Shown piece by piece: positions 17,824 through 26,508 of a stretch of DNA of 64,000 bases. Source of the stretch: Clostridium yunnanense (GTDB lineage: Bacteria; Bacillota; Clostridia; Clostridiales; Clostridiaceae); the NCBI RefSeq assembly GCF_016595795.1, contig NZ_JAENHN010000029.1, positions 1 through 64,000 of the forward strand. The letters are read 5' to 3'. A program made the position numbers and the translations under genes. The notes under the pieces were generated by a model. That model was not told the DNA's origin. It saw only the letters and a program-made list of their open reading frames with translations, and ran no database searches. Positions within the stretch are counted from its first letter, which is position 1, and each line of letters begins with the position of its first letter.

Positions 17824-18696
17824 TTATGATTCCCTATGTAAAAGCTCTAGAGTTAACTCCTTAAGTTTACTTGTATCTTTATTTAATTTTTCTAAAAGAG
17901 CTAAACATTCTGCCGTAATTTCTTTACATAACTCTTCTGATCTTTCTATACCATAAACAGTAATAAAATTAGTTTTATTGTTATTTTCATCACTTTTTAC
18001 TTTTTTTCCAAGCTTTTCTGTACTTCCTAAAACGTCTAGAATGTCATCTTTTATTTGAAAAGCAAGACCTAATTTATATCCATATTCTTTTAAAGTATGG
18101 ATATCTTCTTCTGTTGCCTCTCCCAGAATTGCTCCAGCTACTATAGCTGCTTTAATCAGTTCACCAGTTTTCTTTTCATGCATATATTTAAGGGTATTTT
18201 CTGAAATTGATTTACCTTCGTTTATTATGTCTACTACCTGGCCACCGATCATTCCATTTCCACCTGCAGCATCTGTTATTACCTTTGTTGCATTTAAGGC
18301 TTCTAACCTCTTGTCTGAAAGGGAGTAATTAATCATAATTGAAAAAGCCTCATTTAAAAGACCGTCACCTGCCAAAACTGCAATAGCTTCTCCAAAAACT
18401 TTATGACTGGTAGGTTTCCCACGTCTTAAATCATCATTATCCATGCAAGGTAAGTCATCATGTATAAGCGAATATGTATGTATCATTTCTAAAGCTGCCG
18501 CCATAGGCAGTATATCTTTAAGGTTTTCCTTATACAAGTTATAAGTTAACATCATTATTATAGGTCGTATTCTTTTGCCACCTATATTTAAGCTATAGGC
18601 CATTGCATCATATATTAACTTATTTTCTCCATCTCTTGCGATGAAATAATTATCAAGATATTCATCTATCAGTCCTTTGATATTTTTAATGCCCAT
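17824..18696 (-). CDS. ispA: Polyprenyl synthetase (farnesyl/geranyl diphosphate synthase, IspA)
   Basis: Makes farnesyl or geranyl diphosphate from IPP and DMAPP. First Asp-rich motif DDLPCMDND and second DDILD are both present, with GGKRIRP near residue 34 for IPP binding and the FQIKDDIL context. Length 290 fits the short-chain class. It sits between xseB and dxs, the usual Firmicute order; chain-length specificity is inferred from family, not proven. Confidence 0.93.
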   Translation of the reverse strand: MGIKNIKGLIDEYLDNYFIARDGENKLIYDAMAYSLNIGGKRIRPIIMMLTYNLYKENLKDILPMAAALEMIHTYSLIHDDLPCMDNDDLRRGKPTSHKVFGEAIAVLAGDGLLNEAFSIMINYSLSDKRLEALNATKVITDAAGGNGMIGGQVVDIINEGKSISENTLKYMHEKKTGELIKAAIVAGAILGEATEEDIHTLKEYGYKLGLAFQIKDDILDVLGSTEKLGKKVKSDENNNKTNFITVYGIERSEELCKEITAECLALLEKLNKDTSKLKELTLELLHRES

Positions 18697-18740
18697 TACT
18701 TACTCCTTTTATTTTAACGTAAATTTGAAGTTTTAATCAT

Positions 18741-18962
18741 TTATCCTTCAATTGTAAAATCCTTTATTTCTTCTTTTGCATTAATAACCTTTATCTTTCC
18801 TTCCATGTCATTAAGAGTTTTATAAAGTTTATTAACCAATTTTACGCCTTCTTCGTAAACCTTTAATGATTGCTCTAAATTTAACTCAGAACTTTCAAGG
18901 TCTTTTACTATGTCATCAAGTTTATTAAACATCTCATCATAAGATTCATTTTTCTTTACCAT
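18741..18962 (-). CDS. xseB: Exodeoxyribonuclease VII small subunit
   Basis: Small helical subunit of exonuclease VII, which degrades single-stranded DNA with XseA. Signature: [21 protein letters not shown] and [15 protein letters not shown]. Length 73. Start chosen with GAGGTG 4-5 nt upstream; an ATG four codons earlier would overlap xseA. Starts 8 nt after the xseA stop. Confidence 0.95.
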   Translation of the reverse strand: MVKKNESYDEMFNKLDDIVKDLESSELNLEQSLKVYEEGVKLVNKLYKTLNDMEGKIKVINAKEEIKDFTIEG

Positions 18963-18970
18963 AAGACACC

Positions 18971-20170
18971 TCACCCTTTAGGTTCAATTTTAAAATTACC
19001 GCTTCCATCCTTCATCTTTACTTCAATTTCCTTTAAAGAACTTAAAGTATCGATATCTTGAACTAACCTTCCATTGTTATCCTCTATTATAGCATAACCT
19101 TTGTTTAAAACATTTATTGGATTTAGCAATGTTAACATATTATTTATATTAATTAGATTCGATCTATTATTTTCAATTTTTTTCATCATAAGATCAGTCA
19201 ATTTTTCTTTTTTGCTGTCTACATCTCTATATTTGTTAATTATCAAGTTCTTTGGACTATTATTTTCTAATATTCTATTAACATAGTTTATTTTTTCTTT
19301 TTCGTTGGTTATTCTACTATTAATAAATTGATTCAAATATGCTTTATGTCTAATTAAATTGTTATTTATTTCTTCAAGCTTCGGAGCCACAACTTCTGCC
19401 GCTGCAGATGGTGTAGGTGCTCTTAAATCACTTACAAAATCAGTTATAGTAAAGTCTATTTCATGTCCTACACCAGAAACTATAGGAATTTTTGATTTAA
19501 ATATTTCATAAGCCAAACTCTTGTCATTAAAAGCCCATAGTTCTTCAATAGAACCTCCACCACGACTTATTATTATCACATCAACATTCTTATTCTTATT
19601 AAAATGCTTTATTCCCTCTATTAGAGCAGCAGGTGCATCTTTACCTTGAACTAAAGCTGGATATATAACTAAATCTAAATAAGGACTTCTCCTTTGAATT
19701 ACATTTATAATATCTCTTATAGCCGCTCCAGTTTCAGACGTTATAACCCCTACTGTTCTTGGTAAATATGGAATAGGCTTTTTGTATTTTTCATCAAAAA
19801 GCCCTTCATTTAATAGCTGTTTCTTTAATTGCTCGAATTGAGCATATAAATCCCCTACCCCATATTCATTTATCTCTTTACAATAAACTTGATATGAACC
19901 ATCTCTAGTATATATTGAAAGTCTTCCTCTTATCTCAACCTTTGTCCCATCCTTAATATTTGATGATACATTTACAGCATCCCCCTTAAAAACAACACAG
20001 TTTACCTTGCTATTTTCATCCTTTAAGGAAAAATAAATATGTCCACTTGAATGAACTTTAAAGTTAGATACTTCTCCCTTGATTTTCAGGTTATTAAGAA
20101 TAAAATCATTATCTGTTATTTTCTTCAAATAATTATTAACTTCTGTTACCGAAAGAGTCTTTAGAATCAT
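18971..20170 (-). CDS. xseA: Exodeoxyribonuclease VII large subunit
   Basis: Catalytic subunit of exonuclease VII. N-terminal OB fold (about 1-100; [33 protein letters not shown]), catalytic domain with [34 protein letters not shown] and [27 protein letters not shown] (quoted in part: [16 protein letters not shown]), then a long coiled coil and a C-terminal beta segment. Length 399. An eight-codon longer form is possible, but GGAAG suits the chosen ATG. Its start overlaps folD by 35 nt. Confidence 0.96.
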   Translation of the reverse strand: MILKTLSVTEVNNYLKKITDNDFILNNLKIKGEVSNFKVHSSGHIYFSLKDENSKVNCVVFKGDAVNVSSNIKDGTKVEIRGRLSIYTRDGSYQVYCKEINEYGVGDLYAQFEQLKKQLLNEGLFDEKYKKPIPYLPRTVGVITSETGAAIRDIINVIQRRSPYLDLVIYPALVQGKDAPAALIEGIKHFNKNKNVDVIIISRGGGSIEELWAFNDKSLAYEIFKSKIPIVSGVGHEIDFTITDFVSDLRAPTPSAAAEVVAPKLEEINNNLIRHKAYLNQFINSRITNEKEKINYVNRILENNSPKNLIINKYRDVDSKKEKLTDLMMKKIENNRSNLININNMLTLLNPINVLNKGYAIIEDNNGRLVQDIDTLSSLKEIEVKMKDGSGNFKIEPKG

Positions 20171-21008
20171 AATCTTCCATCGCCTCACATACATTTAAAA
20201 ATAGAAGGGTAGTTGTAAGTGACCCTACTCCTCCTGGTACTGGAGTAATCATTGCAGCCTTTGTCACTACTTCATCAAATAAAATATCACCAGTGATTTT
20301 TCCATTTAATGAAGAAGTACCTACATCTATAACTACTGCATCTTTCTTTATATAACTATTATCTATAAAATTGGGTCTCCCCATAGCTACAACTAAAATA
20401 TCAGCTTCATTACAAACACCCTTTAGATTGTTTGTTTTTGAATGGCATATTGTTACAGTTGCGTTCTTCTGAAGAAGCAATTGTGCAACAGGCTTCCCTA
20501 CAACATTGCTTCTTCCTACTACTACAGCTTTTTTTCCTTCTAGCGGAATATTATAATAGTCTAAGAGAGTCATTACACTTCTTGGTGTACATGGTATAAA
20601 CCCATCATTTCCGCTATAAAACTTTCCTATTGATACATCAGTAAGACAATCTATATCCTTTGAAGGATCTATAGCAGCTATAATCTTCTTTTCATCAAAA
20701 CTATCAGGTAAAGGTAGTAATAAAATTATACCATTAATACCTTTATCTTCATTTAATTGCTTTATAGTATTAATTACTTCCTCCTCAGTACAGTTGGAAG
20801 GCAAATTGATTTTCTTGTAATCAATACCCAAATCAGCTGCAATCTTAAACTGACTATTTTGATAGTATATGGAACCACCATCATCTCCAATAAGTATTGA
20901 AGCAACTGTTGGAACCTTTTTCCCCTCTATAGCCCTACTTCTTATAAATTCTTTGATATTTTCTTTTACCGTTGCTGCAACTTTCTTTCCGTCAATTATC
21001 TCACCCAT
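20136..21008 (-). CDS. folD: FolD methylenetetrahydrofolate dehydrogenase, catalytic Lys replaced
   Basis: Tetrahydrofolate one-carbon enzyme; the classic bifunctional form oxidises 5,10-methylene-THF with NADP and hydrolyses the methenyl product. Family signatures: GSIYYQNSQFK, GIILLLPLPDSF, PCTPRSVMTLLDYY, VVGRSNVVGKPVAQLLL and TPVPGGVGSLTTT. Aligned to E. coli FolD, Tyr49 is kept, but the catalytic lysine of the YxxxK motif is Gln53, so cyclohydrolase activity is probably lost. An FchA-like gene elsewhere in the window could supply that step. Start chosen with GGGGG 8 nt upstream; two earlier starts (TTG, ATG) are possible. Length 290. Confidence 0.93.
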   Translation of the reverse strand: MGEIIDGKKVAATVKENIKEFIRSRAIEGKKVPTVASILIGDDGGSIYYQNSQFKIAADLGIDYKKINLPSNCTEEEVINTIKQLNEDKGINGIILLLPLPDSFDEKKIIAAIDPSKDIDCLTDVSIGKFYSGNDGFIPCTPRSVMTLLDYYNIPLEGKKAVVVGRSNVVGKPVAQLLLQKNATVTICHSKTNNLKGVCNEADILVVAMGRPNFIDNSYIKKDAVVIDVGTSSLNGKITGDILFDEVVTKAAMITPVPGGVGSLTTTLLFLNVCEAMEDYDSKDSFGNRS

Positions 21009-21034
21009 ATTCATAGCCCCCAAACTTAATAAAA

Positions 21035-21439
21035 CTACATATCTTTTAATGCTTTATCTAATACTCCGTTAATGAAAGATACAGACTTCTCATCTGAGAA
21101 CTTCTTAGCAATCTCTAAAGCTTCATTAATAGCTACTTTATTTGGAATATCTTCGAAATGCAACATCTCATAAAGTGCTACTCTCAAAATTGAAAGATTA
21201 ACTTTTGACACTCTGCCAAGTTTCCAGTTTACTAGATACTTTTCTACTATAGCGTCTAATTGGTCTTTTTTCTCATTTATGCCATTAATAACTTGGTTTA
21301 AATATGTATCATCTATTTCGGTTATATCACCTTCAAAAGCTTCTTTAAAGCTCTCTATAGCTTCAGATGGCTCTTCTTTATTTATCATCATTTGGTATGT
21401 AAGTTGTACTGCAATCTCTCTAGTTCTTATTCTGTTCAT
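21035..21439 (-). CDS. nusB: Transcription antitermination factor NusB
   Basis: All-helical RNA-binding protein that works with NusE (S10) at boxA during rRNA transcription. Signatures: TREIAVQLTYQMMINKEEP at the N-terminus, NWKLGRVSKVNLSILRVALYEM and PNKVAINEALEIAKKFSDEKSVSFINGVLD (conserved AINEALEIAK). Length 134. GGAGG lies 4 nt before the ATG. It opens the nusB-folD-xseA-xseB-ispA-dxs run and is preceded by an R1 repeat. Confidence 0.96.
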   Translation of the reverse strand: MNRIRTREIAVQLTYQMMINKEEPSEAIESFKEAFEGDITEIDDTYLNQVINGINEKKDQLDAIVEKYLVNWKLGRVSKVNLSILRVALYEMLHFEDIPNKVAINEALEIAKKFSDEKSVSFINGVLDKALKDM

Positions 21440-21470
21440 ATGTCCTCCTAGACTTTAAAGGTATTAATAT

Positions 21471-21532
21471 TTTTTACGCATCTGCCTTTCCGAATGAATA
21501 TGAGGAAAATTTGGCAGGCGAATAAGTTTTCT
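21471..21532 (-). repeat. R1 interspersed element, stem I only
   Basis: CGCCTGCC and GGCAG-AT-GCG flank a 25-nt loop containing CATATTCATTCGG, as in the other R1 copies. Hairpin II is absent. It lies 30-90 bp upstream of the nusB start on the same strand. Confidence 0.65.
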
Positions 21533-21793
21533 TTTTCTGATGTATATCCCAAAAAACTTGTATAATCGTTGAACACTCTAGGTTTAGCTAGTTTGAAAAT
21601 TTCATACTTTCCTTTACAGTAAAATAAGTCCAATTATATTTGATAAGTATTTTTCTAGTGTTTTCATTATAACAAATTCTAGATTGCCACACTAACTAAA
21701 TTAGTACATATCCTCTAGTAATAATAGAGTTAAAACACATAAAATAGTAAATATTGAAAAATACTTATGGATTTTGTTAGTATACATTTTAGA

Positions 21794-21815
21794 ACTATAA
21801 TAATATTATTATAGT
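21794..21815. other. Perfect 22-bp palindrome in a gene-free stretch
   Basis: ACTATAATAATATTATTATAGT reads the same on both strands. It is the only structure I see in the 390-bp gap between the R1 element and the terminator of the Asp23 gene. It is AT-only apart from one G-C pair near each end, so it could be an operator or chance. Confidence 0.5.
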
Positions 21816-22000
21816 CGAAAAATAAAAAGCTTAAACAGTAAGCCTAAGTTACTTTTCCAATTGATCTATTAGTATTCCTAACCAAGCCACTAATTTGCAC
21901 TGGCCATAAAATCTCCTAAGCTAACTATTTTGAAACAAATATAAATTAAGTTTTCATATATACCTAGGTTGTTCAACTTTATAATTCTACACAAGGAAAT

Positions 22001-22020
22001 ACCCTCTGTAAACAGAGGGT
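22001..22020. terminator. Intrinsic terminator of the Asp23 gene
   Basis: ACCCTCTG and CAGAGGGT pair around a TAAA loop, 7 bp after the Asp23 gene. The U-rich tail on the minus strand is weak (AUUUCC). Confidence 0.6.
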
Positions 22021-22026
22021 TTAAAA

Positions 22027-22419
22027 CTATTCATGAACTTCTTCTGATTTCTCGTCAATCTTAGGAACAATTATGTTTTGTATAAAAATATTAACTGCTG
22101 CTACAGATAATCCCGTCATGGCTTCAACAGTTCTCTTAACATTATCTTGAACCTGCACAACTACGTCAGGAATTCTTGTTCCATAAAGTACTGCTAAAGT
22201 TAACTCTATCTGTGCTTCTCCATTTTCAATTGATACTTTTACACCTTTTCCAGTATTCTTCTTACCAGTAAATATTTGAGTTATTCCACCAGTAACACCT
22301 GGATTACTTTCTACTACTCCACTTATTTCTGCTGCCGCTATACCAGCTATAACACTAACAACCTCATCAGAAATCTTTACAACTCCAACGTTTGTTTCTT
22401 CTCTATTTAATTCTTCCAA
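22027..22419 (-). CDS. Asp23/Gls24 family envelope stress protein
   Basis: Asp23/YloU-like protein (130 residues). Family members associate with the membrane through partners and respond to alkaline or envelope stress. Signature GVVKISDEVVSVIAGIAAAEISGV, then VKVSIENGEAQIELTLAVLYG and a VQDNVKRTVEAMTGLSV segment. The start is a TTG with GGAGG 9 nt upstream; no ATG fits. It follows the spoIIIA operon and precedes nusB, a conserved clostridial order, and ends with a strong hairpin. Confidence 0.9.
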   Translation of the reverse strand: MEELNREETNVGVVKISDEVVSVIAGIAAAEISGVVESNPGVTGGITQIFTGKKNTGKGVKVSIENGEAQIELTLAVLYGTRIPDVVVQVQDNVKRTVEAMTGLSVAAVNIFIQNIIVPKIDEKSEEVHE

Positions 22420-22504
22420 CGCTCACTACCTCCTTAAGCTTTACATTAGCAAAACCTGTTAATCATAGGTATATTATATCAAAATATTATTGTGAATACA
22501 ATTG

Positions 22505-23014
22505 TTATTGTTTTGCCTCAATTACAACATCTTTTATTTTTGAAACGCTAGCTACAGATTCTTGAATTTGTATGCTTTGCTTTTCATTTAAACTATCTTT
22601 TGACTTAACTATTACTCTAGCCTTTGGACCTTCTATTAGGCAAAGTGCATCTTCAAATCCTTTACCTTTTACACTTAATTCAATTCTAGTTTCATAATCT
22701 CTAGCCATTGTTAAAGCTGTAAGCTCTTTTTGAGCATCAGTTTTTTGGTTTGCAGAAGTATTCTTATCTTCTATAATGGATTTTAAATTCTGCATTGTTT
22801 GAGCATCTTGTTGCTCTCTAGTATTTCTTGATTCATAGAAATAATCCTTTGTGTTTGATGCTGTCTTATCACCATTATCCTTTGTGAATGGTAATGATGT
22901 CAAGCTACTGCCTGTCCCATCATCGACTTGTCCATTAACCCTCGCTGCTAAGATACCAGCACATACTATAAGTGCTAGTAGTGTTAAAATTATACCTGCT
23001 TGTTTTCTGTTCAT
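22505..23014 (-). CDS. spoIIIAH: Stage III sporulation protein AH
   Basis: Mother-cell membrane protein whose extracellular YscJ/FliF-like domain binds forespore SpoIIQ, forming the channel that keeps SigG active. One N-terminal transmembrane helix (about 5-25, after MNRKQAG), a disordered linker, then a ring-building domain with LTALTMARDYETRIELSVKGKGFEDALC region and IQIQESVASVSKIKDVVIEAK at the end. Length 169 is on the short side compared with Bacillus (about 218). Last gene of the spoIIIA operon. Confidence 0.93.
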   Translation of the reverse strand: MNRKQAGIILTLLALIVCAGILAARVNGQVDDGTGSSLTSLPFTKDNGDKTASNTKDYFYESRNTREQQDAQTMQNLKSIIEDKNTSANQKTDAQKELTALTMARDYETRIELSVKGKGFEDALCLIEGPKARVIVKSKDSLNEKQSIQIQESVASVSKIKDVVIEAKQ

Positions 23015-23052
23015 TTATAAAAACCTCCCATCTGTTTTCATAGAATTATATG

Positions 23053-23649
23053 CTACTTTTTCATCGGATATACATTAACTTTATCCATTGGCAAACCATA
23101 TAAATTCGACACTGCTTTTGAAATGTCGTATTTTATCTTACTATTTTCTGAACCTTCAGCTACAACAACTACTCCTACTACTTTGGGTTTATATGTTTTC
23201 ACTATAAGCGGTTCATTTCCACTACTATTGGAAGTTATAACAACCTTACTAGAACCTGACTCTTGACTGTTACTTTGTTTCCCTCCCTCCTTGTCAGTGG
23301 TTTCATTAGTATTTTTTTGAGAATTTGTATCTACTGCTGGAACCTTGGTTTCATCACTTTCAAAGGTTATCATTACATCTACATTCCCAACCCCCTCTAT
23401 TTGTTTTAAAATACTTTTAAGTTGACTCTTTTGCTCATCCTCATACTGTTGTCTTGTTTGTTTATCTGCGGAATCAATCTGTTGTGTCTTATTTTGATTT
23501 GAAGAAAATGTAGGTATCATTGGTTTATTTGTAAAAAAAGTAAACACTATATAAATAAAAATAAATGTTAAACATATTAAAATTAAATTTTTTGTCTTAG
23601 CACCTTCTGAAGAGTTTTTTAGCTTTTGGAATAATTTTGAGAAATCCAC
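23053..23649 (-). CDS. spoIIIAG: Stage III sporulation protein AG
   Basis: Ring-forming component of the SpoIIIA-SpoIIQ channel. Transmembrane helix about residues 24-42, then a polar linker and the ring domain with LKSILKQIEGVGNVDVMITFES, an inserted Ser/Asn/Gly-rich loop, and the end VAEGSENSKIKYDISKAVSNLYGLP. The start appears to be GTG; AAGGTGA is about 11 nt upstream. Length 198. Follows spoIIIAF by 7 bp. Confidence 0.94.
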   Translation of the reverse strand: MDFSKLFQKLKNSSEGAKTKNLILICLTFIFIYIVFTFFTNKPMIPTFSSNQNKTQQIDSADKQTRQQYEDEQKSQLKSILKQIEGVGNVDVMITFESDETKVPAVDTNSQKNTNETTDKEGGKQSNSQESGSSKVVITSNSSGNEPLIVKTYKPKVVGVVVVAEGSENSKIKYDISKAVSNLYGLPMDKVNVYPMKK

Positions 23650-23656
23650 TTTCTAA

Positions 23657-24211
23657 TCACTCACCTTTATATACATATATTTTTTTCTCATCTATATTTA
23701 GCTCCTTACTTAATATGCTTTTGATTTGTTTGCTTGTAGTAGAGTTAAATTCTTGTTTATTTGTATTATTTACAGTTGTGTTATCCAAACTACTTACTTT
23801 TTTATCTTTTACATAAACTTCTATATGATTTATATCAAAATTTGTCGCTTTTACATCAAGCTTACCTAAAATTTTTACGTCGCAGTTTAAGTCACTTAAA
23901 TTAGTCTTTATCAATTGGGCACAATTTTTCTCTAAATTAGAAAAAAACTTTTCTTCTGTAACACTAGTTGTGCTACTATTATCAGTATTTGAAGTAGCGA
24001 GATTCTCATACTTTGCTACAAAAGTATTAATATCTATAGTATTCTTGGTAAATAGCCTTATAAACGGATTTATAATCACTGCTATTAAAATAAGACCAAG
24101 AACAAATTTTACATACTTTTTTGTACTGTTATCAGGCAATAATAACTCTATTGCAGTCATGAATATCAGAGTTGTACATAAAGAGATTATCCAGCTTCTA
24201 AGTAGATCCAT
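23657..24211 (-). CDS. spoIIIAF: Stage III sporulation protein AF
   Basis: Membrane component of the SpoIIIA complex. Two transmembrane helices close to the N-terminus (IISLCTTLIFMTAIELLLP, FVLGLILIAVIINPF) followed by a soluble domain resembling the ring domains of AG and AH (LDVKATNFDINHIEVYVKD). The start with GGAGG 9 nt upstream gives 184 residues; the frame stays open 43 codons further upstream through spoIIIAE sequence and is not used. Confidence 0.92.
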   Translation of the reverse strand: MDLLRSWIISLCTTLIFMTAIELLLPDNSTKKYVKFVLGLILIAVIINPFIRLFTKNTIDINTFVAKYENLATSNTDNSSTTSVTEEKFFSNLEKNCAQLIKTNLSDLNCDVKILGKLDVKATNFDINHIEVYVKDKKVSSLDNTTVNNTNKQEFNSTTSKQIKSILSKELNIDEKKIYVYKGE

Positions 24212-24216
24212 AAGCT

Positions 24217-25377
24217 CTAACCTCCCACTATGAACTTGCCTGCACTTGACATTATTGCAGTCATAACAAAAAACATAACTGTTATACTTATAAGGCTTGA
24301 GGTAATTAAAACTAAAGAATCCGCAGCTGTTGTTATACAACTTACAATCCTTTTATCCGCTACAGGTTCTATAACCGCAGCAGATATTTTATAGATAAAT
24401 ACCATAACTACCATCTTTATTATTGGAAAAAGCATTAAGAATATCATTATTATAAGTCCAATGGAACTTACAGCATTTTTTAGTAGTAATGAGTATCCAG
24501 CCACAGTTGCTATAGCATCTGACAGCGCCTTTCCAACTATTGGTATGAAATTATCTACAGCAAATTTTGCTGTTTTTAAAGTTACTGCATCTATTGTATT
24601 TGATGCTATTCCTCTTACAGTAAGTAAACCAATGAAAATCGTAAGCACTATTCCTTGCATCCATAAAATCACTTGCTTACCTACTTTCACGAGTCCATCA
24701 ATTTTGTGCTCATTTGATATGTTGTTTACAAACCCTAGGACGAATATCATCAAGATTAAGGGAATTATTATGTCTACATATAGTCTAGGCGTTAAGCTTA
24801 CTGCACCTAGTACTATAGGATCCATTGTAGCTGCCTGAGTTATTCCACCAGCTGTTGATAATAAAAGCACAAGCGCCGGCAATAACACAGCAACAAAATC
24901 TGTAAGCTGTTTAATAGTATCTTTCGCTAGATTTACTGATATTAAGAAGCTTTTACTAAGTATAAGTATCATCACAGCGTAACAGGCGTAAAATGCTATA
25001 TTACTTATGTTTTCACTGGAGAAAGCTCCTTGTATATTTTTTAAAAGAGTACTAAGTATAGCGAGAACTATTACTGATATCATTAATTTCAGTGTTGATT
25101 GCACCTCTTTAATGAAAACACTTGTACAGGCTCCAACGATCCTATCAAAGCTTAGAGGATCTTTTCCATCCTTCAAATAGCTTTTGACATATTCACTTGG
25201 ACTCATGCCATTCATAATCTCTTCATTAGTTTTCATATTATCCATATATTGATATAACCTTTGTATTTGATTACTATTATCTATTTGTTGCTTGTCCACA
25301 TTATCATCTGCGTATACCACTTTACTAGTCATAATGACCAGAAAAAAACTTATTAGTAACGTATACCATTTTTTCAT
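24217..25377 (-). CDS. spoIIIAE: Stage III sporulation protein AE
   Basis: Large polytopic membrane protein of the SpoIIIA channel, thought to form the transmembrane pore. Cleavable signal peptide (about 1-24), then a soluble region with PSEYVKSYLKDGKDPL, then about seven hydrophobic segments with family motifs DFVAVLLPALVLLLSTAGG and FIPIVGKALSDAIATVAGY. Length 386. The ATG with AGGTG upstream is preferred over a GTG two codons earlier; it starts 2 nt after the spoIIIAD stop. Confidence 0.95.
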   Translation of the reverse strand: MKKWYTLLISFFLVIMTSKVVYADDNVDKQQIDNSNQIQRLYQYMDNMKTNEEIMNGMSPSEYVKSYLKDGKDPLSFDRIVGACTSVFIKEVQSTLKLMISVIVLAILSTLLKNIQGAFSSENISNIAFYACYAVMILILSKSFLISVNLAKDTIKQLTDFVAVLLPALVLLLSTAGGITQAATMDPIVLGAVSLTPRLYVDIIIPLILMIFVLGFVNNISNEHKIDGLVKVGKQVILWMQGIVLTIFIGLLTVRGIASNTIDAVTLKTAKFAVDNFIPIVGKALSDAIATVAGYSLLLKNAVSSIGLIIMIFLMLFPIIKMVVMVFIYKISAAVIEPVADKRIVSCITTAADSLVLITSSLISITVMFFVMTAIMSSAGKFIVGG

Positions 25378-25379
25378 AA

Positions 25380-25769
25380 TCACACCTGCATTATACTTAA
25401 TATGGAGTCCAGTACAGCCATAAGTACCGGGATTGATAATACCAGTATCATAACTTTTCCTGAAAACTCAACCTTTGATGCTATACTATTAGCTCCCGAA
25501 TCTTTGCATATTTCACTACAGAAAGATGTAAGGTAGGCTATTCCAACAATTTTTAGTACAATTCCGATATAAGCAGTATCTATATTAGCTTTGCTTGACA
25601 TATTGTTTACAAAATCAATTATTTGAGTTATTTGAGGAATCAGTACAAGAAATATCAATATTCCCGCGACTATTGATATAAATACCGAAATCTCACTTTT
25701 CCTTTCTTTTAGCAGCAGATATAGGAATAAAGATACAAAACAAAATCCAACAATCTTTACAATAAGCAT
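25380..25769 (-). CDS. spoIIIAD: Stage III sporulation protein AD
   Basis: Small membrane protein (129 residues) of the SpoIIIA complex with about four helices and the motif AYIGIVLKIVGIAYLTSFCSEICKDSG region (IVLKIVGIAYLTSFCSEI) and ASKVEFSGKVMIL. The ATG after AGGTG is preferred over the GTG two codons upstream. Related to SpoIIIAC by the repeated helix pair. Confidence 0.94.
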   Translation of the reverse strand: MLIVKIVGFCFVSLFLYLLLKERKSEISVFISIVAGILIFLVLIPQITQIIDFVNNMSSKANIDTAYIGIVLKIVGIAYLTSFCSEICKDSGANSIASKVEFSGKVMILVLSIPVLMAVLDSILSIMQV

Positions 25770-25777
25770 GTCCACAC

Positions 25778-25975
25778 CTAAAGCATAAACATAGTTTTTA
25801 CTGAATCGAATAGCTTACTGATTAGATTTATAACCATGGTAAGTATTATCACAATTCCAGCAATATTAGCTATAGTAGCAACATCATCTTTTCCACTGCC
25901 TTTAAGCACTTTATCAATGATAAGCAATATTATACCTGCACCTGCAATTTTAAAAATTAGAGAAAGATCTAACAT
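25778..25975 (-). CDS. spoIIIAC: Stage III sporulation protein AC
   Basis: Two-helix membrane protein (65 residues) with the standard pattern: LIFKIAGAGIILLIIDKVLKGSGKDD in the first half (GAGIILLIIDKVLKGSGK) and ANIAGIVIILTMVINLISKLF in the second. GGAGG lies 7 nt upstream of the ATG. Starts 14 bp after spoIIIAB. Confidence 0.95.
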   Translation of the reverse strand: MLDLSLIFKIAGAGIILLIIDKVLKGSGKDDVATIANIAGIVIILTMVINLISKLFDSVKTMFML

Positions 25976-25989
25976 TTACTCGCCTCCTA

Positions 25990-26508
25990 CTAAATCAAGA
26001 AGATAATTAGCATAAATCCAACACATACACCTAGTGATTTATACATCTTTGAATATTTATCGCACTCTTTTTCTGCTTTTTCTGTATTGCTTTTTATTCT
26101 ATCTATTGTCATGGAAAATATCTTTCTTTGCCCATCAATACCAGTAGTTCCCAAAGACTTTGCTAAATCTAGAATTATACCTATATCCACTTCATTAAGA
26201 TTAATCTTTTCCTTATAAAGTTCCAAACTATCCTTAGTAGACAAATACACGTTGTCAGCTTCATTGTCTTTAAGTTTAGTTCCTATAGAATTAAATAACT
26301 GTGATATGGGATCTTTAAGTCTTTTTCCAGTATTGATAAAGGCTTCTGGTAATGGAGTAAAGGTATAGGTCATTTCATTCTCTAAATTTACATATCCATT
26401 TATAAGTTCATGAAGGCAAAACACCCTCTTCTTAAACTTTTCTCCATATACATATCCAGTTGCTGACGACAAAGCCATTATTATAAACAGCAGTAAATAT
26501 TTAATCAA
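25990..26508 (-). CDS. spoIIIAB: Stage III sporulation protein AB
   Basis: Predicted membrane-anchored component resembling GspF-like parts of secretion systems. A hydrophobic N-terminus (LLLFIIMALSSATGYVYG), helical middle with EKFKKRVFCLHELINGYVNLENEMTY (GEKFKKRVFCLHEL) and PLPEAF, and a C-terminal helix (GVCVGFMLIIFLI). Length 172. Start is a TTG with GGGTG 8 nt upstream, overlapping spoIIIAA by 8 nt. Confidence 0.93.
   Translation of the reverse strand: MIKYLLLFIIMALSSATGYVYGEKFKKRVFCLHELINGYVNLENEMTYTFTPLPEAFINTGKRLKDPISQLFNSIGTKLKDNEADNVYLSTKDSLELYKEKINLNEVDIGIILDLAKSLGTTGIDGQRKIFSMTIDRIKSNTEKAEKECDKYSKMYKSLGVCVGFMLIIFLI

Noticed and set aside
21448-21633. Minus-strand 61-codon frame upstream of nusB
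   Set aside because: It reads through the R1 repeat, has no ribosome binding site and no family resemblance.
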